Shown here piece after piece: positions 1-11,277 of a stretch of 42,508 nucleotides of DNA. A program made the translations under genes and the position numbers. This DNA is from VGEM01 sp033764265 (GTDB lineage: Bacteria > Pseudomonadota > Alphaproteobacteria > Rhodospirillales > Rhodospirillaceae), in assembly GCA_033764265.1 (NCBI GenBank), contig JANRJB010000272.1, positions 1-42,508 of the forward strand, in the 5' to 3' direction. The notes under the pieces are model-generated. The model did no database searches and had not been told where the DNA came from. It was given only the letters and a program-made list of their open reading frames with translations. Every line of letters begins with the position of its first letter. The stretch's first letter is position 1.

Positions 1-83
1 TGGGACCCGTCGAACGGAGTCATGCGGCCATTGACCCTGGTGCGTTATCCCATGCTGCGTTTGCCACAGCGCGGATCGAATCC

Positions 84-2129
84 ATGACCAAGCCGCGCCT
101 GCGTTCAGTCGGCGGCGCACGCGGTGCCGCGCGCCCCGATAATCCCCGCGCCCCGTTGTCGTCGCCGCCGGCCTCGGAACGGCGCTCCGAGGAAATGCGG
201 CTCCTGAGCCTGGCCGAATCCGTCGGCAACATGGGCCACTGGTACTGGGACATCGCCTCGGGCGCGGTGACGTGTTCGGACCAGGTTTTCCGCATCTTCG
301 GTCTCGATGCCGAAACGTTCGTCCCGTCGCTCGATACGTTCCTGGAACGCGTCCACCCCGACGAACAGGCGTCGATCCGTCGCGAACTCGACATCAAGGT
401 GGCGCAAAAGCAGCCGTTCGAGTTCGACATGCGCATTGTCACGCCGTCGGGCGAGACGCGGCACATCATCTCGCGCGGCCAACCGGAACTGAACGAAGCC
501 GGGGCGATGGTGGCGATGATCGGCGTGGCCACCGACGTCACCGACGCGTTTGCCGCGATCCGCTCGATCCAGGACCAGAACGAGATGCTCGATCTGGCCG
601 CCGAGATGGCGCATCTCGGCCATTGGGTCTGGTCGGCCGACGACAACTCGCTGACCTACTGCTCCGACGAACTCGCCCGCATCCACGAAATGACGGCGGT
701 GGTGTTCGTCGGGCGTTTCTCCGATCCGCGAAACATCGTGCATGCGGTGGCGGCGAAAGACCGCGAGACTTACCGCGCGATGATCGAACGCGGCTTGGCC
801 GACGGCAGCCCCTACGAGATCGAATACGAACTCGAGACGCGGTTCGCGACCTCCAAGCACATCCGCGAGATCGGCCAGCCGATCTTCGACCGCAACGGCC
901 GGCTTGTGCGCTTCGTCGCCACCGTCCAGGACGTGACCGAGGCCCGCCAGCGCGAACTGTTGCTGGAAGCGGCCAAGCGCGCGCTCGAGTCCCAGGCCGA
1001 GGCGCTGAGCCGCAGCGAGACCAAGTTCCGCGACATGGTCGAGGGCTCGATCCAGGGGATCCTGGTGATGCGCGGCGCGCAGATCGTGTTCGCCAACCAG
1101 GCGTTCGCCGCGATGCTGGGATTGAGCGCGCCGGAAGAAGTGGTCGCCTTGTCCGATTTCGGCAAGCTGGCGCCGCGCACGCCGGCCGGCGGCGACGGGC
1201 CGACCGACGCCCATGCCATCGTCTCGGGCATGGTCGGCGGCCTGACGCGCCTGTCGCTGACCACCATCGAGCGGCGCACCATCTGGATCGACGCCATCGG
1301 CCGTCGGATCGATTGGGACGGCGCGCCCGCGTTCCTGGTCACGGTGATCGAGGTCACCGACCGTCACTTCGCCGAGTTGGCGCTGAAACAGAAGACCGCC
1401 GAACTGGAACAGCTCAACCTGCAGAAAGACAAGCTTTTCTCGATCATCGCCCACGACCTGAAGGGACCGTTCAACAGCGTGCTGGGTTTCGCCGGGTTGC
1501 TGGCCGCCAAGGCGCGCACGCTGCCGCCCGAGAAAATCGCCGAATACGCTAACCTAGTCTACGATTCGGCGACCAGCGTGCACGACCTGCTCGATAACCT
1601 GCTGGCCTGGGCGTCGGTGCAGATGCGCGACGTGACGCTGCGCGTGGGGACCATCGATCTGTGCCAGGTGGTCGATGCCAGTCTGTTCCCGCTGCGGCCG
1701 ATGGCGGCGGAAAAGCGCGTTGCGGTCGTGAACCGCGTGTCGGGCCTGATGATCGACGCGGACGAAAACATGATCCGCATCGTGCTGCGCAACCTGATCT
1801 CGAACGGCATCAAGTTCACGCCGGCCGAGGGCACGGTCGAGGTCTCGGCCGAGCCGATCGCCGGCACAACCGACGCCGATGGCGTGTTCGCTGTCGAGAT
1901 CACGGTGCGCGACAGCGGCGTCGGCATGACGCCGGCGTTCGCCGCCGACCTGTTCAACTTCGGGCGGAAAGTGTCGCAGGTGGGCACGCGCGGCGAACGC
2001 GGGACCGGGCTGGGTCTCTACTTGTGCCGCGATATCATCAGCCGCCATGGCGGCACGCTGACGGTGGACTCCACCGTCGGCCGCGGCACGGCGTTCCGCT
2101 TCACTTTGCCGGCCGCCCGTTTTAAGTAG
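84..2129 (+). CDS. PAS-domain sensor histidine kinase, orphan
   Basis: Sensor kinase of a two-component system: it should autophosphorylate on a histidine and pass the phosphate to a response regulator. The 681-residue protein has no obvious membrane segment, so it is probably cytoplasmic. Three PAS-type sensor blocks are visible, near residues 47-160 (MGHWYWDIASG start), 174-287 (LGHWVWSADD start) and 315-430. The HisKA dimerisation helix carries the phospho-acceptor in SIIAHDLKGPF, with His at about residue 457. The ATPase domain shows the N box (NLISNGIKFT), a G1 box (DSGVGM) and a G2 box (GTGLGLYL). No response regulator is adjacent, so partner and stimulus are unknown. The ATG at 84 has only a weak ribosome site (GGAT). 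The PAS/HisKA/HATPase order is certain; the signal is not readable from sequence. Confidence 0.93.
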   Translation: MTKPRLRSVGGARGAARPDNPRAPLSSPPASERRSEEMRLLSLAESVGNMGHWYWDIASGAVTCSDQVFRIFGLDAETFVPSLDTFLERVHPDEQASIRRELDIKVAQKQPFEFDMRIVTPSGETRHIISRGQPELNEAGAMVAMIGVATDVTDAFAAIRSIQDQNEMLDLAAEMAHLGHWVWSADDNSLTYCSDELARIHEMTAVVFVGRFSDPRNIVHAVAAKDRETYRAMIERGLADGSPYEIEYELETRFATSKHIREIGQPIFDRNGRLVRFVATVQDVTEARQRELLLEAAKRALESQAEALSRSETKFRDMVEGSIQGILVMRGAQIVFANQAFAAMLGLSAPEEVVALSDFGKLAPRTPAGGDGPTDAHAIVSGMVGGLTRLSLTTIERRTIWIDAIGRRIDWDGAPAFLVTVIEVTDRHFAELALKQKTAELEQLNLQKDKLFSIIAHDLKGPFNSVLGFAGLLAAKARTLPPEKIAEYANLVYDSATSVHDLLDNLLAWASVQMRDVTLRVGTIDLCQVVDASLFPLRPMAAEKRVAVVNRVSGLMIDADENMIRIVLRNLISNGIKFTPAEGTVEVSAEPIAGTTDADGVFAVEITVRDSGVGMTPAFAADLFNFGRKVSQVGTRGERGTGLGLYLCRDIISRHGGTLTVDSTVGRGTAFRFTLPAARFK

Positions 2130-2181
2130 GGCCGGCCCGCGCCGTCGCAGCGCCGCCAGCAGGGGGGCTTGCGCTCTCGCC

Positions 2182-2835
2182 GTGACCGATCGCCCCGCCG
2201 CGCCATCGCCGCCGACGTCCGCCGCGCCCGCCGCGGACGAACCGCCGATCCTGATCTGGGAGGACGAAAGCCCCGGGGCGCAGCACTGGTGGCTGGCGCG
2301 CGCGCATCACGGGCCGCGCCAGTTCTACATCGCCTACGACGACTTGACCGCGCATCTGGTGGCGGTGGAGCGGCTGGCCACCAGCGTCGGCTTCGCCACC
2401 ATCGCAGTCGTGCCGGTGGACCCAGCGCGCATCGTGGACGCGCTGGCGGCGGTCAAGCAGACCGCGGCCGCTGTGCTCGCCGGGCAGACGCGCGCGGCCC
2501 GCGCGGCGGTGCGACGATGGCGGGTGCGTCGCGGGTTGGCGCTGATCGCCCGCCAAAGCCTGCTCGGCGCGACCGCCGGTGCGGTCGGCGCGATGCTGGC
2601 GCTGGCGGTGGCGATGTTCGCGGTGACCACCGATCTGGTCGGCTGGCCGATGCTGGCCGCCGGCATCGCGATCGGCGGTGGCGCCGGGCTGTTGCTGCGC
2701 GGTCTGGCGGTCCGCCGCCTGGCGCCGGACCTGGGGCCGTGGGGCCGTCTGGTGCTGGCAATCGGGGCCGCCGCCTGCGGCGCCGCTCTCGCGGCCGGCG
2801 GGTTTCTGGCACTGTTCTGGCCGCCCGGCAGTTAA
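2182..2835 (+). CDS. Small membrane protein of unknown function
   Basis: I do not recognise a family. The 217-residue product starts at a GTG with a G-rich stretch (AGGGGGG) about 13 bases upstream. The first 25 residues are rich in Pro and Ala. A soluble part of about 100 residues follows, and two or three hydrophobic segments fill the C-terminal 90 residues (around 130-155, 157-175 and 190-214), interrupted by Arg-rich turns. It lies 52 bases after the histidine kinase and points the same way, so co-transcription is possible. It converges on metH with a gap of only 14 bases. Coding use matches the neighbours (high GC at third positions). It is called a real gene because of its consistent codon bias and membrane pattern. 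Confidence 0.7.
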   Translation: MTDRPAAPSPPTSAAPAADEPPILIWEDESPGAQHWWLARAHHGPRQFYIAYDDLTAHLVAVERLATSVGFATIAVVPVDPARIVDALAAVKQTAAAVLAGQTRAARAAVRRWRVRRGLALIARQSLLGATAGAVGAMLALAVAMFAVTTDLVGWPMLAAGIAIGGGAGLLLRGLAVRRLAPDLGPWGRLVLAIGAAACGAALAAGGFLALFWPPGS

Positions 2836-2849
2836 GACCGCGCGGCGGC

Positions 2850-5549
<2,700 letters not shown>

Positions 5550-5576
5550 GGCGGCGCGTGTTTACGACACCCGCCG

Positions 5577-6650
5577 TCACGAGGCCAGGGCGAAGGGCTC
5601 CAGGCCCGACAGACGCATTTTCGGCGCCACCGCCGGCACGCTTCGCGGCTTGAGGCCCCTGACCGATTGGGCGATGGCGCGGATGTGGTCGGGGGTGGTG
5701 CCGCAGCAGCCGCCGACAATATTGACCAGCCCGTCCTTGGCCCAGGCGCCGATATGCGCGGCGGTCTGGTCGGGCGTTTCGTCGTACTCGCCGAAGGCGT
5801 TGGGCAGACCGGCGTTGGGGTAGGCGCTGATCAGCGTATCGGCCACGCGCGACACCTCGGCGATGTAGGGGCGCATCTGCGCCGCCCCCAGCGCGCAGTT
5901 GAAGCCGACCGACAGCGGCTTGACGTGCCGCAGCGAATGCCAGAACGCCTCGGGCGTCTGGCCCGAAAGCGTGCGGCCCGACTGGTCGGTGATGGTGCCC
6001 GAGATCATCACCGGCAGGGTTTCGCCGCGGGCCTCGAACGCTTCCTCGATGGCCAGCACCGCGGCTTTGGCGTTGAGGGTGTCGAAGATGGTCTCAACCA
6101 GCAGAATGTCGACACCGCCGTCGAGCAGCGCGTCGGCTTCCTCGCGGTAGGCGGTTTTGAGCTGATCGAAGGTGACGTTGCGGAAGCCGGGGTCGTTGAC
6201 GTCGGGCGACATCGACGCGGTACGGTTGGTGGGGCCCAGCGCACCGGCCACCCAGCGCGGCCGATCCGGCGTCCTGGCGGTGAATTCATCGGCCGCCGCG
6301 CGCGCGATCTTCGCGCCGGCCAGGTTGATTTCCGCGGCCACGTCTTCCAGCGCGTAATCGGCCTGGGCGACGCGCGTGGCCGAGAACGTGTTGGTCTCGA
6401 TGATGTCGGCGCCGGCGTCCAGATACGCGCGCTCGATCGCCCCGATCACGTCGGGCCGGGTGATGTTGAGCAGGTCGTTGTTGCCCTTGAGGTCCTTCGG
6501 GTGGGCCGTGAACCGCTCGCCGCGGAAATCGGCCTCCGTCAACGCCGGCCTGTAGCGCTGGATCATGGTGCCCATGGCCCCGTCCAGCACCAGGATGCGT
6601 TGTTTCAGCGCGGCATTCAGGGCGGCGATGCGTTCGGATCGCGTGGACAT
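5577..6650 (-). CDS. metH: Methionine synthase, homocysteine S-methyltransferase part (MetH N-terminal subunit)
   Basis: Homocysteine-binding zinc domain of cobalamin-dependent methionine synthase, about 357 residues. The family pattern LDGAMGTMIQRY opens the barrel. The three zinc-ligating cysteines are visible as VGFNCALGA and GGCCGTTPDHI near the C terminus. The start is placed at the ATG at 6650 because AGGA sits 9 bases upstream; a TTG at 6659 is in frame but would overlap that ribosome site. The gene ends in TGA. The B12 part begins 27 bases later in the same reading frame, with a second in-frame TAA between them, so this is a true split and not one recent nonsense change. No cobalamin or SAM riboswitch was recognised in the 100 bases upstream. 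Confidence 0.94.
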   Translation of the reverse strand: MSTRSERIAALNAALKQRILVLDGAMGTMIQRYRPALTEADFRGERFTAHPKDLKGNNDLLNITRPDVIGAIERAYLDAGADIIETNTFSATRVAQADYALEDVAAEINLAGAKIARAAADEFTARTPDRPRWVAGALGPTNRTASMSPDVNDPGFRNVTFDQLKTAYREEADALLDGGVDILLVETIFDTLNAKAAVLAIEEAFEARGETLPVMISGTITDQSGRTLSGQTPEAFWHSLRHVKPLSVGFNCALGAAQMRPYIAEVSRVADTLISAYPNAGLPNAFGEYDETPDQTAAHIGAWAKDGLVNIVGGCCGTTPDHIRAIAQSVRGLKPRSVPAVAPKMRLSGLEPFALAS

Positions 6651-6749
6651 GGGTGACAATCCTGTTCAGGACAACGTGCGGCAATGTAGTGGAGCCCCGG
6701 CCATCGCGCAAATGACGCGGGCGTCATCTTGGCGCGGGTCTGCAATGCG

Positions 6750-6771
6750 AAAACGCCGATGGAATCGGCGT
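6750..6771 (-). terminator. Rho-independent terminator after the DUF1499 gene
   Basis: Perfect 8-bp stem (6753-6760 with 6764-6771) around a 3-base loop. On the minus strand it is followed by TTTT and starts 2 bases after the stop codon of the DUF1499 gene. It separates that gene from metH downstream. Confidence 0.75.
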
Positions 6772-6773
6772 CG

Positions 6774-7265
6774 TCAGCCCTTCAGCGCGGCCAGCCAGCG
6801 CTGCACCCGGGCCTTGTTCACACCCAGGTCCGAATAGCCGTAAACCGAGCGGCTGTAGATCGCCAGCGTCGACCGCCCGCCACCCAGGTCGATCAGTTTC
6901 ACCGACACGATGTCGGGCCAGCGCATCAGCGCGCTGCGTTGAACGAATTGCAGGGCGAGCCCGTCGGCGCTTTCCCATACTTTTTCCAAGCGGGGTTCGT
7001 TGTCCACGGCCGCCAGCAGGCGCGCCTTGAGCTGGCCGGCCGGCAGGTCGAACTCGGGCGCCGGTTCGTTGGGGGCCGCCCTGGTCGCGCCCGGTGGCGC
7101 AACCAGGTAGGTGTTCGGGCTGCCGGGCGGTGTCAGCGTGGCGAAGTCGATCGGGTCGAGCTTGCCGGGCGACAGCATGCGGTCCATGAGCCCGCCCTGG
7201 CTGCATCCGACCAGCACGGCGGCGAGAACGGCGAGGGTGATGAAGATTTCCATGGTGCGGCGCAT
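6774..7265 (-). CDS. DUF1499-family lipoprotein
   Basis: Small exported lipoprotein of unknown role. The start chosen is the ATG at 7265, which gives a basic n-region (MRRT), a hydrophobic core and the lipobox LVGC, so the mature protein should be anchored to a membrane by its N-terminal cysteine. The rest resembles DUF1499, with RWPDIVSVKLIDLGGG followed by SRSVYGYSDLGVNKAR, a conserved signature of that family. A TTG two codons upstream is a less likely start. It is transcribed alone and ends at a strong hairpin. It is divergent from the peroxidase-related gene, with about 58 bases between the starts that must hold both promoters. Family assignment rests on the C-terminal signature; biochemical function is not known to me. 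Confidence 0.82.
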   Translation of the reverse strand: MRRTMEIFITLAVLAAVLVGCSQGGLMDRMLSPGKLDPIDFATLTPPGSPNTYLVAPPGATRAAPNEPAPEFDLPAGQLKARLLAAVDNEPRLEKVWESADGLALQFVQRSALMRWPDIVSVKLIDLGGGRSTLAIYSRSVYGYSDLGVNKARVQRWLAALKG

Positions 7266-7323
7266 CTGCAATCGACCATAACATACGACCCGACGATCAC
7301 GGTCGGATCAGAGGAACCTTACG

Positions 7324-7968
7324 ATGCCCCAGCCCCGCCACGCCATGGCTTTGCCTGCGCCCACCGACGCCGCGCTGGAACGCACGCTCGACGACGGCAT
7401 GAAGAAGTACTTCGGCGTCTGCCGCGAGAAACTCGGCATGCTGCCGAACGTGCTGCGGTCGTACGCCTTCCGGCCGGCCAAGCTGCGAAACTTCGTCAGC
7501 TTCTACAACGAACTGATGCTGGGCGAGAGCAAACTGTCGAAGCTCGAGCGCGAGATGATCGCGGTGGTCGTGTCTTCGGCCAACCACTGCTACTACTGCC
7601 TGGTCGCCCATGGTCAGGCGGTGCGCGAACTGTCGGGCGATCCTGAATTGGGCGAGATGCTGGCGTTCAACTACCGCGTCGCGCCGCTGCCCAAACGTCA
7701 GCGCGCCATGCTCGACTTCGCCCACAAGCTGACGGTCGCGCCGTCGACGATGGACTCCGCCGATCGCGCCGCGCTGACGCGGGCCGGATTTTCGCCCGAG
7801 GAGATCTTCGATATCGCCGATACCGCGGGCTTCTACAACATGTCCAACCGGGTCGCGACCGCGCTCGATATGATGCCGAACCCCGAATACCACGGTCGCA
7901 GCCGCCAACCCGCAGCGGCCGGCAAGACCGTCGCCACGGCTGGCGGCAGGCGGCGGCGCAAGGGCTGA
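7324..7968 (+). CDS. AhpD-like peroxidase-related protein (carboxymuconolactone decarboxylase fold)
   Basis: A 214-residue all-helical protein of the AhpD/carboxymuconolactone-decarboxylase superfamily, close to the 'uncharacterised peroxidase-related enzyme' subfamily. The redox motif is clear: SSANHCYYCLVAHG has the CxxC pair followed by His, expected to reduce peroxides through a disulfide. Preceding residues (LSKLEREMIAVVVSS) match the family helix. The ATG has a good ribosome site (GAGGA, 8 bases upstream). The C-terminal tail of about 20 residues is basic (GGRRRRKG) and is not part of the fold. It is monocistronic by layout, since the next gene has its own promoters. The physiological substrate and electron donor are not evident. 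Confidence 0.88.
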   Translation: MPQPRHAMALPAPTDAALERTLDDGMKKYFGVCREKLGMLPNVLRSYAFRPAKLRNFVSFYNELMLGESKLSKLEREMIAVVVSSANHCYYCLVAHGQAVRELSGDPELGEMLAFNYRVAPLPKRQRAMLDFAHKLTVAPSTMDSADRAALTRAGFSPEEIFDIADTAGFYNMSNRVATALDMMPNPEYHGRSRQPAAAGKTVATAGGRRRRKG

Positions 7969-8011
7969 ACCGGGGCGGGCCCGACCTCGGGCGCACGAAT
8001 GGTTCGGAGTC

Positions 8012-8041
8012 TTGACCAATTTGGATTCGTTTAAATATTCT
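8012..8041 (+). promoter_or_regulatory. Possible distal promoter of the EF-hand gene
   Basis: TTGACC (8012-8017) and TATTCT (8036-8041) are separated by 18 bases in an AT-rich pocket (about 8018-8072) that stands out in this GC-rich genome. It reads toward the EF-hand gene. Confidence 0.35.
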
Positions 8042-8092
8042 ATTTCAATGAGTTAGGATTAATTTTCCGGCTGCCCTCAACGCCCGGTTGGC

Positions 8093-8121
8093 TTGCGCTT
8101 CGGGACGAAAAGGCCTATAAA
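8093..8121 (+). promoter_or_regulatory. Likely main promoter of the EF-hand gene
   Basis: TTGCGC (8093-8098) and TATAAA (8116-8121) are exactly 17 bases apart. Transcription would begin near 8128. That leaves too short a leader for an ATG at 8142 and favours the ATG at 8175 as the start. Confidence 0.5.
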
Positions 8122-8174
8122 AGGTATGTGCACAGAAGTGCATGAAGTTTCGTCGCTTAGAAAGGGCGTTCGAA

Positions 8175-9161
8175 ATGACAGACTTGGTCGCATCCAAGGT
8201 TGCGCAAGACGCGCAACTGAACCTGCTCGCCTTGCGGCCCCAGGTTCAACCTCAAGAGCGTCAGCAAAACCCCATCCAATTGGCCCAGGTATCGGTTGAT
8301 GCCGACGCGCGCCGTGGCCCCAATCCGGCCGAGGAATCGGCCGCCCACTCCGATCGCGGCGGCACGGACGCCGAACGCGAATCGCGCCGCCAGGCCGAGT
8401 TGACCGGCCCGTCGCGCGCGCGCCTCGAAGTTCGCACCTTCGACGTCGGCAAGACGCCGGCCGAAGTGGTCGGCACGCGCGATACGGTGCTGCGTTTCGA
8501 CGGCAACGGCGACGGCCGCATCGATCTGATCGAATCGCGGCGCGCCTCGCGGGCTCGCGTCGATGGCGGCAGTTACGCCGGGCTTTACGGCGACGGCATC
8601 GATCCGACGCCGGTGGTGGCGGTCCGCGCCGACACCGCGCAACCGCGCATCGCGCCGGACGGCGCTGAGCAGGTGCCGGTCGACGTCACCTTCGGCCCGC
8701 CACGGACCGACGCGGAGTTCGAGGCCAAGAAGTTCAGCAACAAGGCGCTCGCCGACCAGGGCTACTCCAGCGGCGAAGCCGAAGTCGCGCCGAAGTACTA
8801 CGGCCGAGGCGCCGAGCCGGTGGTCGGCCAATTCACCGCCCAGGCGCCGGAACCGCCGCAGAAGTACGCCGAGCGTGCCGCCGAACTCGAGCGCGGGCGC
8901 ATCTCGGAAGACGGCAGCGGCGAACGCAAGTTCTACGACAAGGTGCCGCAGGCCGAAGCCCAGGCGGACGGCGGCAGCGACGCCCCGCCGCAGCGGTCAT
9001 ACTACGAGCGCGCGCAGGACGTTGCGCCCGAGCCGGCGCCGGGTGCGCCGACACCGGGCGCGCCGACACCGGGCGCGCCGACACCGGGTTCGCCCGCCAA
9101 TGCGCCTGCGGCGCCGCGGGCGGTCGCACCGGCGCCGCCTCGCATCGTCGTCACGGCCTGA
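8175..9161 (+). CDS. EF-hand-containing hypothetical protein with Pro-rich tail
   Basis: A 328-residue protein without a recognised family. The start at 8175 is preferred over an ATG at 8142 because AAAGGG lies 8 bases upstream and the promoter is close. One canonical EF-hand calcium loop is present around residues 110-122: DGNGDGRIDLIE has acidic or polar ligands at positions 1, 3, 5 and 12 and Gly at 6. The rest is hydrophilic, low in hydrophobic segments and probably largely disordered, with several Tyr-Tyr or Phe-Tyr motifs (KYYGRG, KFYDK, SYYERA). The tail is Pro/Ala-rich and includes GAPTP repeats. No signal peptide or membrane segment is seen. It is followed by a strong terminator, so it is a single-gene unit. 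Confidence 0.75.
   Translation: MTDLVASKVAQDAQLNLLALRPQVQPQERQQNPIQLAQVSVDADARRGPNPAEESAAHSDRGGTDAERESRRQAELTGPSRARLEVRTFDVGKTPAEVVGTRDTVLRFDGNGDGRIDLIESRRASRARVDGGSYAGLYGDGIDPTPVVAVRADTAQPRIAPDGAEQVPVDVTFGPPRTDAEFEAKKFSNKALADQGYSSGEAEVAPKYYGRGAEPVVGQFTAQAPEPPQKYAERAAELERGRISEDGSGERKFYDKVPQAEAQADGGSDAPPQRSYYERAQDVAPEPAPGAPTPGAPTPGAPTPGSPANAPAAPRAVAPAPPRIVVTA
9041..9085 (+). repeat. 15-bp tandem repeat, three copies, inside the EF-hand gene
   Basis: Three consecutive 15-base units (gggYgcgccgacacc) encode Gly-Ala-Pro-Thr-Pro repeats in the tail. A fourth unit has diverged (gggttcgcc...). Such in-frame units can change number by slippage without breaking the frame. Confidence 0.9.
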
Positions 9162-9186
9162 CGCGCGGCATCCCCCGTCGCGGACA

Positions 9187-9230
9187 CGGCCGGACCCCGG
9201 TGATCGATCCGGGTGTCCGGCCGTTTTTTT
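9187..9230 (+). terminator. Strong Rho-independent terminator
   Basis: A long GC-rich stem (9187-9200 with 9209-9223, one small imperfection) is followed by seven T residues (9224-9230). It closes the EF-hand gene. It also means that any start of the next gene before about 9235 is unlikely. Confidence 0.9.
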
Positions 9231-9326
9231 GTCCGCGCGCGGGCCATGGCGCGCCCTGGACCGCGACCGGGTCAGGGGCTATGCAAGGTCGCTGAACGCC
9301 GACCACCATCCGCGGCCGAGGCCGAC

Positions 9327-11195
9327 ATGCGCCAAGCCGGATATTCCGCCGAACACGCCGAAGCCGCGCGCAAGCGCAGCGATTGGCAGGTCATTCGCAC
9401 GCTGCTGCCGTTCCTGTGGCCGTCCGCCGACGTGCCGGAAAGCGGCAACATCCGCCTGCGCGTGGTCGTGGCGATGGTGTGCATCGTGCTGGCCAAGTGG
9501 GCCACGGTGATCACACCGCTGTACCTGCAACAGGCCGTCGATGCGCTTGCCCCGCAGGACGCCGCGTTGCTTCCGGTGCTCGCCATCGTCGCCTACGGCG
9601 CGGCACGCTTTCTGGGCCTGGCCTTCGCGCAGCTGCGCGACGCGGTGTTCGCCAAGGTGAGCGTCAGGGCGGTGCGGCGCTCGGCCGGCGCGGTGCTGGC
9701 CCATCTGCACCGGCTGTCGCTCAAGTTCCACCTGGACCGGCGCACCGGCGCGCTGTCGCGCTCGATCGAGCGCGGCATGGTGGCGATCGAAAGCCTGGTC
9801 GGAATCTCATTGTTCAACGTGCTGCCGACGCTGCTGGAGGTGGTGCTGGTCGGCATCATCCTGTGGAAGGTGTTCAGCGGCTGGTTCGCCCTGGTCACCG
9901 TCGCCACCGTGGTCGTCTATGTCGGCTTCACCATCGCCACCACCGAGTGGCGCATGAAGTTCCGCCGCGAGAGCAACGCGCTCGACAACAAGGCCAACAC
10001 CCGCGCCATCGACAGCCTGCTCAACTACGAAACCGTCAAGGCTTTCGGAAACGAGGCGCTGGAAGTGGCCGAATACGACCGGGTGATGGGCAACTACGAG
10101 CGCGCCGCGGTGCGTACTCAATCGTCACTGGCGCTGATGAACGTCGGCCAGGCGCTGATCATCTCGGTCGGAGTCGTGGTCCTGATGGTGATGGCCGCGC
10201 AGGCCAAGCTGGCCGGCACCATGACCGTTGGCGACTTCACCGCCGTCAATGTCTACATGCTGCAATTGGCCCAGCCCCTCAACTTCTTCGGGTTCGTCTA
10301 CCGCAACATCAAACAGGCGCTGGTCGACCTGGAGAAGATGTTCGAACTGCTCGATGTGGCGCCCGAGGTGGTCGACAAGCCGGGCGCGCCGGCGCTGGCG
10401 GTGACCGGCGGCGAGGTGCGCTTCGAGAACGTGACGTTCGGCTACGACCCGCGCCGGCGCATCCTGGACGACGTGTCGTTCACGGTCGCGCCCGGCCAGA
10501 TGGTCGCGCTGGTCGGCGCCACCGGGTCGGGCAAGTCGACCATCGGCCGGCTGCTCTACCGCTACTACGACGTCGGCCAAGGCCGCATCGTCATCGACGG
10601 GCAGGACATCCGCGATGTCGCGCAGGACAGCGTGCGCCGCGCCATCGGCATCGTTCCGCAAGACACCGTGCTGTTCAACGATACCATCCGTTACAACCTG
10701 GCCTACGCCAAGATCGGCGCCGCCCAGGACGAAATCGACCGTGCGGCGCGGCTCGCCCACATCCACGACTTCATCGCAAGCCTGCCCGACGGCTCTGAAA
10801 CGATGGTCGGCGAGCGCGGCCTCAAACTGTCGGGCGGCGAGAAGCAGCGCGTGGCCATCGCCCGCGTCATCCTGAAGGGTTCGCCGATCCTGTTGTTCGA
10901 CGAGGCCACCTCGGCGCTGGACACCCACACCGAGAAGGAAATCCAGGCCAACCTGCGCGAGGTCGCCACCGGGCGCACCACGCTCGTGATCGCGCATCGC
11001 TTGTCGACCATCGTCGATGCCGACCAGATCATGGTGCTGGACAAAGGCAAGATCGCCGAGCGCGGCACCCACGAGGAGCTGATCGACCGCGGGGGGCTGT
11101 ATGCGGCGGCCTGGGCCAAGCAGCAGCGCTCGATCGCCGCCGCGGCCGAACTGGCCGAGGACGAATTCGCGGTGGCGGCGAAAGCCGCTGAGTGA
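9327..11195 (+). CDS. Atm1-type ABC exporter (fused permease and ATPase)
   Basis: Half-size ABC exporter of about 622 residues, resembling mitochondrial Atm1 and bacterial heavy-metal/glutathione-conjugate exporters. The membrane domain of about 350 residues includes the Atm1-like signature ETVKAFGNEALEVAEYD. The ATPase domain has Walker A (GATGSGKST), the Q-loop region (GIVPQDTVLFN), the ABC signature (LSGGEKQRVAIAR), Walker B (ILLFDEATSALD) and the H-loop (IAHRLST). The homodimer should sit in the inner membrane. The start is set at the ATG at 9327 (GAGG 6 bases upstream); an upstream in-frame ATG at 9246 would add 27 residues of poor quality. In alphaproteobacteria such proteins protect against metals or support Fe-S/thiol homeostasis; the exact substrate here is an inference. 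Confidence 0.92.
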   Translation: MRQAGYSAEHAEAARKRSDWQVIRTLLPFLWPSADVPESGNIRLRVVVAMVCIVLAKWATVITPLYLQQAVDALAPQDAALLPVLAIVAYGAARFLGLAFAQLRDAVFAKVSVRAVRRSAGAVLAHLHRLSLKFHLDRRTGALSRSIERGMVAIESLVGISLFNVLPTLLEVVLVGIILWKVFSGWFALVTVATVVVYVGFTIATTEWRMKFRRESNALDNKANTRAIDSLLNYETVKAFGNEALEVAEYDRVMGNYERAAVRTQSSLALMNVGQALIISVGVVVLMVMAAQAKLAGTMTVGDFTAVNVYMLQLAQPLNFFGFVYRNIKQALVDLEKMFELLDVAPEVVDKPGAPALAVTGGEVRFENVTFGYDPRRRILDDVSFTVAPGQMVALVGATGSGKSTIGRLLYRYYDVGQGRIVIDGQDIRDVAQDSVRRAIGIVPQDTVLFNDTIRYNLAYAKIGAAQDEIDRAARLAHIHDFIASLPDGSETMVGERGLKLSGGEKQRVAIARVILKGSPILLFDEATSALDTHTEKEIQANLREVATGRTTLVIAHRLSTIVDADQIMVLDKGKIAERGTHEELIDRGGLYAAAWAKQQRSIAAAAELAEDEFAVAAKAAE

Positions 11196-11277
11196 CCATC
11201 TCTGTCATGGATCAAGTCCACAGCGGCCGGATCGTGCGATAAAGCCCGATCGCCAAGACGACATGGAGGAAACGCCA

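Noticed and set aside
105..1454. Long antisense readings opposite the kinase, metH, coiled-coil and glmU/glmS genes
   Set aside because: Long open frames opposite real genes are expected in high-GC DNA. Their translations are rich in Arg, His, Ala and Gly and contain no domain motifs.
6651..6752. Cobalamin or SAM riboswitch upstream of the metH pair
   Set aside because: The leader is only about 100 bases and I see no B12-box-like or SAM-II-like conserved segments; the one hairpin there is the terminator of the upstream gene.
9213..9326. Earlier starts for the Atm1-like exporter (9213 or 9246)
   Set aside because: The first lies inside the preceding terminator. The extra residues are Arg/Pro/Gly-rich and unlike the family's N terminus.
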